Below the pieces are notes generated by a model that was not told where the DNA came from, did no database searches, and saw only the letters and a list, made by a program, of their open reading frames with translations. This document shows, piece after piece, positions 14,549 to 22,300 of a stretch of 29,692 bases of DNA. Every line of letters begins with the position of its first letter. The first letter of the stretch is position 1. The stretch lies in IMG/VR virus record IMGVR_UViG_3300042567_000625, positions 1-29,692 of that record. One strand, given 5' to 3'. This DNA comes from a virus. The translations under genes and the position numbers were made by a program.

Positions 14549-14735
14549 CAGGCGCTTTCTTAGCAGGCGCTTTCTTAGCCTTAGCTACCGCTACTGCTTT
14601 GTTTTCAGCAGTAACTTCGGCAGTGTCTTTGACTACCACTGGCGGTGCTTCAACTACCGGAGTTTCTACCTTGTAGGGAACTTCGACAGGTTCGGCTGGT
14701 TTAACTCCAAACATTTTTTTCAATAATCCTAGCAT
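14499..14735 (-). CDS. Lys/Ala/Pro-rich small basic protein (histone H1-like tail)
   Basis: A 78-residue minus-strand gene with a perfect AAGGAG ribosome site 9 nt before its ATG and a TATAAATA box further upstream, so it is real although its 3' end overlaps uvdE. The N-terminus is a short amphipathic stretch (MLGLLKKMFGVKPAEP), the middle is Val/Glu/Pro-rich, and the last 28 residues are KKAPA repeats (KKAPAKKAPAKKAPAPKAP). Such basic tails resemble histone H1-like or DNA-compacting proteins. Binding DNA, or being packaged, is a reasonable inference but unproven. It is one of only two minus-strand genes here. Confidence 0.82.
   Translation of the reverse strand: MLGLLKKMFGVKPAEPVEVPYKVETPVVEAPPVVVKDTAEVTAENKAVAVAKAKKAPAKKAPAKKAPAPKAPRKPKTV
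14536..14580 (-). repeat. 15-bp tandem repeat, three copies, encoding KKAPA units
   Basis: Three adjacent copies of GGYGCTTTCTTAGCM on the plus strand (14536-14550, 14551-14565, 14566-14580), differing at two positions in total. They encode Ala-Lys-Lys-Ala-Pro units in the minus-strand basic protein. In-frame unit length allows expansion or contraction. Confidence 0.9.
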
Positions 14736-14744
14736 ATTAAAAAT

Positions 14745-14750
14745 CTCCTT
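14745..14750 (-). promoter_or_regulatory. Strong ribosome binding site for the minus-strand basic protein
   Basis: AAGGAG on the minus strand, 9 nt from the ATG at 14735. It supports this small overlapping gene as genuine. Confidence 0.85.
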
Positions 14751-14756
14751 GTAGGT

Positions 14757-14764
14757 TATTTATA
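14757..14764 (-). promoter_or_regulatory. TATAAATA late-promoter box, minus strand
   Basis: Exact octamer on the minus strand (TATTTATA on the plus strand), 21 nt before the ATG at 14735. With T4 spacing, transcription would start at about 14751, directly before the AAGGAG site, which is the compact leader layout of T4 late genes. Confidence 0.65.
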
Positions 14765-14765
14765 C

Positions 14766-14773
14766 GGTAAATA
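14766..14773 (+). promoter_or_regulatory. GGTAAATA late-promoter-like box, plus strand
   Basis: Lies 2 bp from the minus-strand TATAAATA box and forms with it an inverted repeat TATTTA-N5-TAAATA (14757-14773). It ends 5 nt before the dismutase ATG at 14779. As the preceding gene is on the other strand, this 43-bp gap should contain the dismutase promoter unless uvdE transcription reads through. Confidence 0.5.
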
Positions 14774-14778
14774 CAAGC

Positions 14779-15336
14779 ATGGCATACAAATTCATACAAA
14801 AATTCATAGTTGAGGGTCGTAAAGACAAACTAATCCAACTGACCTTGCCCTATGCCGATGACGAGCTTGCGCCAGTAAAAAGCAAAGCAACTATAGATTA
14901 TCACTACGGTACACTGTACAAAGCCTATGTTGATCGATATAATAAAGGCGAGGGCGATGCGGACTTCAACGAAGCGGGTGCTTTTTTACACAATATATAT
15001 TTTGCTCAATTAAAACAGCCCGAGGGATCTAATAGGCCCTATGATGCTATTTTACAATTTATAGAAAAACATTTCAAAACTTTCGATTCATTTAAAAGCG
15101 AGTTTGAAAAGAAAGCCATGAAGATACAGGGCAGCGGATGGGTGTATCTGGCCAGAGACGGAGAAATCAAAACCATTGTTAATCACGAAGTTAGGAACGA
15201 TATTGTACTATTGATAGATTGGTGGGAACACGCTTGGGCGTTGGACTATCAGGCAGATAAAAAAAGCTATCTATCCAACGCATGGAAGATAATCGATTGG
15301 AGGATAATAAATGGCGTACTCGGACAAAGTAATTGA
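14779..15336 (+). CDS. Iron/manganese-family superoxide dismutase
   Basis: The enzyme converts superoxide to O2 and H2O2. The 185-residue protein shows the family landmarks: LPYADDEL near residue 23, YHYGTLYKAYV (41-51) with ligand H42, FLHNIYF with ligand H71, GSGWVYL (118-124), and the signature DWWEHAWALDYQ (147-158) with ligands D147 and H151, then a WKIIDW end. All four metal ligands are present. The N-terminal Gln of Fe-type enzymes is missing, and the C-terminal tuning position appears to be His (NHE, H136) in place of the Gln of Mn-type enzymes, a variation known in some SOD subgroups. Second-shell HH of YHYGKHH is LY here. It overlaps iscU by 26 bp, making one cassette with iscU and iscA. 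Cytoplasmic; no signal peptide. Confidence 0.88.
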   Translation: MAYKFIQKFIVEGRKDKLIQLTLPYADDELAPVKSKATIDYHYGTLYKAYVDRYNKGEGDADFNEAGAFLHNIYFAQLKQPEGSNRPYDAILQFIEKHFKTFDSFKSEFEKKAMKIQGSGWVYLARDGEIKTIVNHEVRNDIVLLIDWWEHAWALDYQADKKSYLSNAWKIIDWRIINGVLGQSN

Positions 15337-15697
15337 CCATTACGAAAATCCACGCAATGTAGGGTCGTTTGCTAAAGATGACCCAACAGTAGGCACAGGT
15401 ATGGTAGGTGCTCCAGCGTGTGGTGATGTAATGAAACTACAGATAAAGGTAGACGATGATACAGGTATTATTACAGATGCAAAATTTAAAACGTATGGCT
15501 GCGGATCGGCTATCGCGAGCTCGAGCCTCGTTACAGAGTGGCTCAAAGGAAAAACCCTCGACGAAGCAGGAACAATCAAAAACTCCAAAATCGCCGAAGA
15601 GTTAGCCCTACCCCCAGTTAAGATACATTGTTCAATTCTAGCAGAAGATGCTATCACCGCAGCCGTAAATGATTATCGTAACCGACACAGCAGCTAA
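15311..15697 (+). CDS. iscU: Iron-sulfur cluster scaffold protein IscU
   Basis: IscU is the scaffold on which [2Fe-2S] clusters are built from sulfur delivered by a cysteine desulfurase (IscS). The 128-residue protein has all cluster ligands: C37 in GAPACGD with D39, C64 in YGCGSAIASSS, and C107 in KIHCSI with H106. The LPPVK motif (100-104), which the HscA chaperone recognises, is intact, implying use of the host ISC machinery. N-terminal DKVIDHYENPRNVGSF is typical. Full length compared with E. coli IscU (128). It overlaps both neighbours (26 bp with the dismutase, 29 bp with iscA), so expression is tightly coupled. No iscS or hscA is in the window. Confidence 0.96.
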   Translation: MAYSDKVIDHYENPRNVGSFAKDDPTVGTGMVGAPACGDVMKLQIKVDDDTGIITDAKFKTYGCGSAIASSSLVTEWLKGKTLDEAGTIKNSKIAEELALPPVKIHCSILAEDAITAAVNDYRNRHSS

Positions 15698-15995
15698 GAA
15701 AGTTAAGCAAAATTTAGAGCGCCGCGGTAAAGGTGTGGGCATTCGATTGGGTGTAAAAACTACAGGATGCAGCGGATTAGCCTATACTATAGAATACGTT
15801 GACGAGTACACCACCGAAGAGGGAGTTACTAATTTTGCTCAAAAAGACTTTGTGGTATTAGTAGATGCCAAAAGTTTGGCATATCTTAATGGCTTAACAA
15901 TGGATTGGGTTCGCAATGGACTCAACGAAGGATTCGATTTCGTCAATCCGAATGAACGCGATCGCTGTGGCTGTGGTGAATCATTTAGAATTTAG
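15669..15995 (+). CDS. iscA: A-type iron-sulfur carrier IscA (HesB family)
   Basis: A-type carriers accept clusters from IscU and pass them to apo-proteins. The 108-residue protein has the three invariant cysteines: C34 in TTGCSGLAY and C100 plus C102 in the final CGCGESF. Flanking GIRLGVK and SLAYLNGLTMDW also fit the family, and length equals the usual 105-110. HesB-like genes are known from T4-like cyanophages; having iscU directly upstream with a 29-bp overlap is less usual. The 3' end overlaps a convergent minus-strand gene by 11 bp. Confidence 0.95.
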   Translation: MIIVTDTAAKKVKQNLERRGKGVGIRLGVKTTGCSGLAYTIEYVDEYTTEEGVTNFAQKDFVVLVDAKSLAYLNGLTMDWVRNGLNEGFDFVNPNERDRCGCGESFRI

Positions 15996-16272
15996 ACACA
16001 GGTAAGTCCACACTGGCAGGCATATTCCATATCTGCTTCTGCTCTACTCCTGTTCTTTGAGCAAACCTTTTGGCATCACAATCCCCGCAACAATGAAAAA
16101 AATTGTTGCTGAGTCGTTTCTTATCCATGTGTTTGAGATCTCTTTCAAACACCGAATCACAAGCATCACATCTCAGCACTGCTATAGTCTTTTTTCTCTT
16201 ATATAAATGTTCAACCCCGCATTTACTGAGTCTAGAGTATTGATTTTGTTGAGTTTTGATTGTGAGAAACAT
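15985..16272 (-). CDS. Cys-rich, zinc-ribbon-like small phage protein
   Basis: A 95-residue minus-strand protein, basic in its first half. C35-x2-C38 (RCDACDS) and C61-C62-x2-C65 (HCCGDC) are spaced about 23 residues apart, as in a zinc ribbon, with a Lys/Arg-rich segment between. The C-terminal part reads KRFAQRTGVEQKQIWNMP. Such small Cys4 proteins in phages are often DNA-associated, sometimes related to homing endonuclease finger domains, but no nuclease motif is present. It ends in an 11-bp overlap with iscA and starts in the gap before the giant fibre gene. It may be an independently acquired (moron-like) gene. Confidence 0.65.
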   Translation of the reverse strand: MFLTIKTQQNQYSRLSKCGVEHLYKRKKTIAVLRCDACDSVFERDLKHMDKKRLSNNFFHCCGDCDAKRFAQRTGVEQKQIWNMPASVDLPVSKF

Positions 16273-16276
16273 CTAG

Positions 16277-16284
16277 TATTTACA
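16277..16284 (-). promoter_or_regulatory. TGTAAATA late-promoter-like box, minus strand
   Basis: Reads TGTAAATA on the minus strand and ends 4 nt before the ATG at 16272. The gene must be transcribed from this 72-bp gap shared with the divergent giant gene. The spacing is too short for a leader if used as in T4. Confidence 0.35.
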
Positions 16285-16304
16285 TCCGGCTTATAAAACT
16301 TTGG

Positions 16305-16312
16305 GCTAAATA
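16305..16312 (+). promoter_or_regulatory. GCTAAATA late-promoter-like box before the giant fibre gene
   Basis: Core TAAATA as at the other candidate late promoters. The predicted start near 16318 gives a leader of about 27 nt with a TAGGA ribosome site (16332-16336) before the ATG at 16345. The upstream gene is divergent, so a promoter is expected here. Confidence 0.5.
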
Positions 16313-16344
16313 TTAGAGCATTTGCTCAATCTAGGATTCCAACC

Positions 16345-19300
16345 ATGGCAAGAAAGACTATTGATATTGGTGTTGTCGGTAATGACGGCACCGGAGACAG
16401 TATAAGAGATTCATTCCGTAAAGTCAATGACAACTTTAGAGAACTTTACAGCTCACTAGGGCTCGGCGAAAGATTAAAATTCACCGGGCTTGAAGACGCC
16501 CCAGCTACCTATGTAGGGCAAAATGATCCAGCTACTGGAAATACCCCAGTAGTCACTGTGAACAACACTGAGTCAGGGCTGGCATTTAAAAAACTTATCG
16601 CTGGTTCTGGTATCAGTATTGATTTTACCACTAACCCCAACGAAATATCTATCAACGCAGACTTTGCTGAAATTGTAGCAGACACTACTCCCCAATTAGG
16701 TGGTGACTTATCAATGCGTTCCGGGGGAAATCAATATCGTATATTTGATGCTGGAACTGCAATTACTCCGCTGGAACCTATATTTTCAACAGAATTAGTC
16801 AACAAAAACTATGCCGATTCTAAAATTTCCAGAGCGGGGGTTAATGCTATTGATCCTACCACAGGAACAGTAGACGTTAGTTTCGGACGCATGAGCGGAC
16901 CGTTGATCTTATCAAGAAGTCCAGAACCAGATGATGACGAGTTGTACGGAGGCTTGATTGCAGCCACAAAACAATACGTAGACAGTTCAGCGTTCGGCAG
17001 CAGTGTGAATCTTTATGTAGCACTAAGTGGTGAGGATGATCGTCCTGGTGTGTCACCAGCTCTACAAGGTAGAGCGTTGGCCTATGCCTATCGCACACTT
17101 GAAGCGGCGCTGAAACGTGCTGAAGAATTAGTGTTAGATTCACGACCAATTATCGGTCCTTATGAAAAGACCCTAACGTTTAATAATGGTGTATCAGAAT
17201 GCTCACTGACTTCTGTGGATACCTCTCCTATATCAGGTACAGGATTTGCAGGAACTGTGCGGATGAGCGTAGACACCGCAACGTTGGTCAGTGTTGGCAC
17301 AAACTATTATGCTGGAGATATATTACAAATTGCAGGCGGTACAGTAGCATCGGGCGGTAGTGCTTGTTTTATTGAAGTATTATCAACACTAACTACTCCT
17401 GGAGCTATTGTAACATTTAGAATTATATCAACTGGGGTGTATTCTGCACTGCCCGGTGCAACCGCTGTGTCGACCACAATCAGCACCAGTGCTGCACCAG
17501 TAGGTATTGGTGCGATCGGTGCTGGTGCTACATTCAATCTTACCTACAAGGTCGGTTCAGTTTCTATATCTAACGGAGGCACAGGATACAGTTTGGTGTC
17601 TGTGAGAATAACCGGTGGTGGTGGCACAGGAGCATTTGGCACAGCCGTGGTTACCGCAGGTGTTATCACCAGTGTGACTATCACCGATAAAGGAGCGGGC
17701 TTCGTCAGCTTACCTACCTTTATAGTTGATCTTCCTAGATTCTTGATATCCACTGCTGGACTGCGTACAGACTTTACTGGTGATGTTACAACATCAACTC
17801 CGGAAGCTATTAGGGGACGAGACATCAGAGAAGGTCTGTTTCTGCGCGGTAAGACCAGCGGAGCATTGGCACAGATTCTTAACCATTCTGGTGCATTAGA
17901 TAGCAACGGAAATGAGATATTCGATGTGGATATCATCTACGGTACTTTTCAAATCGGTGAAAGCATAACCTACGGTGACATCGCAAGAAATATACAGATT
18001 AGTATATTAGTAGAAAGCGGCGAATACTATGAAAACTATCCATTAAGAGTTCCGCCTAACGTCAGCGTGGTAGGAGATGAATTCCGCCGAGTGATATTTA
18101 GACCTCGACCAGGAACCTCAGCCAGTCCATGGGCTTTCCAAAAGTTCCGCAGAGATAGAACTATCGGTAATCAGGATACCATACGTCAGGTCTACAATGA
18201 CACAACTGGCGAATGGGGTCCGCAGAATTTGATACCTGATCAGTTAACTCTTGCACAGGTAGAGTACGGATATCATTATCTGCAAGATATCACAGAACCA
18301 GTTTATCCCAAGATACAAAACAAAGGAGCATACGAATCTGCTGCTGATTTAATAAGATTGAATAGAACGTTTCTTCAAGAAGAAATTGTTGCAAGAATAG
18401 ATTTCAACAAAATCAATAGCGTATCCCCGTTCAGTCCAACTTTCACATACAACAGGAATTTTTATAAACGCAGTATTGGACAATTAGTTGATGATTTAAC
18501 TTTCGATCTCGACCGTGGCGGATATAATAGAACCATTTCTAATGCGCTGAAATATTATCAAAACGATGTTGGAACACTTGTGATAACCACACAGCTGTCA
18601 CAGTATCTGGCCGTGATAGATCTGTTCAATACCCTAGTACAGGCCATTATAGATAACACTGCAATCACAGGGTTGAAACAAACTCTGTTTTTCCAAACAA
18701 TCGATCCTGCGTTTCAATCAGAGGTAGGTTCAGATGCTGTTATAGTGCTGTTGATTGATGCATTTAAAGATGTTATAGACGGATCTGGTTCAGTAAACTA
18801 TCCTTTAGAAAACGAAGAAATGGATGTGTTCTTGGCCAACGACACTGTGCGTTGGCAGGCTATATCAGCTATAGGACACGGCGGGTTCATGGGAGTATTG
18901 GATCCTACAGGTCAGATATTGTCCAGATCTCCTTACTTCCAAGAATGTGCTTCGTTCAGCCGCAGCCAAGATCGTCAGGTGTTTGCAGGTGGTATGTTCA
19001 CTGACGGCTTTTCGGGCAACCTTGAATTCAACATAGATGCAGTGATCTCACCGACAAGATTAGAAGTTAGTGATCTTGACAGATTTCCACAACTGCCAGC
19101 ATCGTTTATTGTTTTTGACAGTGTATATAGAATTAACTATGTCAGAGACTTTGTCTACGATAAAGACGGCAGTACAGCTACATTTATCTTAGACGAAACA
19201 ACACCATGGCCATTTACAGTATTCACATTCAACTCTTCTGCTTGCAGCAGAGACACTGGGTTAATCCTTGACGGATTAGGTCGAGATATTGTATTGAATA

Positions 19301-22300
19301 CCAACTACTGGACACGACAGAACGGAATAACATATAGGCTCAGCCAAAGCGGAGTGGTACTACAGGACCAAAGAGCTATTACCATAGAAGCTATCGAGTT
19401 TGTGCATGACACAGTTAATGATCTAATCACTGCGTATCCTGACATTCAAGATACTGTGGATCTCAGTAACATATCGATAGCAGATGTTCTTTCACGTGGA
19501 TTATCCGCTGTCCCGACACTCAGCTTCACTTTACCTGCCAGTGTATCTGTTGATGTAACCAGCGCATACAATTTGCTATTGAACAATAGAGACTACGCAG
19601 TGGCTGAGATACTGGGTTGGATTGCTAATGAAATATCAACTCCTACTGCGCCATTTACATCTCTTGATATTTTTATAGCAGGCGAAATTGAATTCCAGGC
19701 TCGACAAGCTGTAGAAGCTGTGATACATGATGTTATCTACGGTGGTAATGTGGCCACACGTACAAGAGCACTGAAATTCTATAACAATCTCACAGGAGCA
19801 GTGATCACTGACTCCGGTCTTTCACAGGCTAAAACTGCTGCATGGCACACCTATCTAAATTATCTATTAGGTCAGGTTGTACAAAATTTAAATCCTGCTA
19901 CCAGTTATTCTGGAGTGAGCCGATCTACTGGTACTGCTGCGACAGCTACAGAAGCTGCCACAATCAATACCCTGATGACTGCTATGAGTTCAATCATCGG
20001 TGCAGCTGATTTTACAGCAGCACAGGCAGTGGTTGCTATTACAGAACCCAGTTTCGTGGGATATACTGCTAACAACATTGCTGTAAGAAATATTATTCAA
20101 ACCAATCGAGCTACTTTGCAGACTTCAACAGTGGCATTTGTGGAGTTCAATGGTAATAGATACGAACTGTTGATGCCTGGTAATAGAAGTATGTTGTGTA
20201 ACGACTTCACACAGATCAACGATCTAGGCTACGGAATAGTTGTGGCCAACGGTGGTCTTACAGAAGCCGTTTCGATGTTTACCTACTACTGTCATATTGC
20301 CTACTACTCAGTAACTGGCGGACAAATTCGTTCAGTAGCAGGTTCTAACGCACATGGAAACTTTGCTCTGGTGGCAGAAGGTGCAGACCCACTAGAGGTT
20401 CCAACGCCGTCTACTATATATGAAGAATTCAGTCAACGTATAGACTGTTATTTCCCCAGCGGTTCATTTGCCAACGTAGCCGGCGGCCTGTTGATATTTG
20501 TAACCAATTATGAATATACTCCATTAGGTGGTTCAGAGCTAGAAGTATTGCATCCTACAACTAACAGCATATATCGATATCCTGTAACTTCGGTAACTAC
20601 AACTGATCTACCTCCAGGAGTTGCACGATTAAATCTCTCTACAGGTACAGGATCTGCCACAGAAGGACTGTTTGCCGTAGTTGCTGATGGTACAAAAATG
20701 ACACTGAGACTGTCGAGTGTTATACTGCTTACCGGTGGATTAGAAAATGTTGCAGTAAGACCTTCCACTGGTCTTAAATTACGTGAGACTTTGGATACCG
20801 TATATCGTGTATTAGAATTCAACTCTTATGTTGACTCAAACGGGCCTTACGAAGTATTATTCAACACAGCTACTCCGACACGGTACAAAGTGTTAGTGAC
20901 TATTACAACCATTGCGTCCAATGTGTGTACCACCAGCGGTAATCACAAACTGAGAATAGGTGACAGGATCATTCCTACCAGCACTGCCAATAACTTTGTC
21001 AGTGGCACTACTTATTATGTAAGAACACAGCCTACTTATAATACATTCACGGTATCTACCAGTCCCAGCGGAAGCACATTTACATTAGCCGACGGCAGTG
21101 GATTGACCATCAAGGCTGCAAAATCACACAAGCTGTTAGAAGGCTACACTGTGAATTTCAGTGTATCAGATGGCGGCGCACTGCCCGCACCGATTTTAGC
21201 AGGGCAAATATACTATGTGTTGCCTAACAATCTCACTGAAACTGATTTCAGCGTCAGTACACAATTGAACGGTACGGCACTAAGCATAACCACAGCAGGT
21301 AGTGGGACTCATCGATACAACCTTGCGGGACTGACTCTTACACAGACTAGAGAAAACTACAACTACATAGACATAACAGTGATCCAACCTGGAGAATTTG
21401 TAACATCAACTCCGACTGGCACTACCTGTACTATCAGTATAGCAGACCCCGCTGAGGTTACTCTGAACAGCCATGGATTTGTAGCCGGCGATGTGATTAA
21501 ATTTACAACCACTGGTGCTCTGCCTACAGGCATAAGCATGTTGAACAGATACTTTGTGTTGTCTGCTGGTCTAGGTGTAAACAGTTTTAGAATCTCAGCT
21601 CAACTGGGTGGTGATGCTGTAGAGACCACTGGCACACAGAGTGGTGTGCAAAAAGTTGGTAAGGTCACTGGAAGTGCAGGTGATACTATATTTGCTGTGG
21701 TAGCTATTTCTCAGACAGAAATATCAAGAACACAAGGCAGCAAATTTGTGTATCTGGGTGAAGAATACATCATAAACACGTATCAACCAGAAGCAGTAAC
21801 CAACGGTCCGTTTGGTAGAGTTATTCTTAATAGACCGTTGGTTAACGGTATAAACAATCTAGACAGCGCATACACTATTAAATCAGCTGTTCCTATACGC
21901 AGCAGTGGTAGTCTTGGTACACTGACCATACGTATTTCACTGACTCGGGTTACAGGACACGATCTACTGGAAATTGGTACAGGATCGTATGCCGATACTA
22001 ACTATCCCAAAGAAATATATGGGGCCAGTGTTAACCCTTTGAATCCGGCAAACGAAGTACAAGAACGTGACGTGGGACGCTGTTTTTATGTGACCACTGA
22101 CCAATTTGGTAATTTCTCAGTAGGCCCATACTTCCGAGTTGACCAAGGTACGGGTCAGGTAACATTCTCTAGTTCCATTGCACTGAGCAATCTCGATGGT
22201 ATTGGATTTAAACGAGGTGTTCCTGTCAGTGAATTCTCTACAGATAGTGGTTTCATTGATAATGCTATCGACACGGTGCCAACTGAAAATGCTACTCGTA

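Noticed and set aside
14472-14726. Plus-strand ORF opposite the Lys/Ala/Pro-rich protein
   Set aside because: Its Arg/Ser/Phe repeats are the reverse reading of the AKKAP repeats, and only the minus strand has a ribosome site and promoter.
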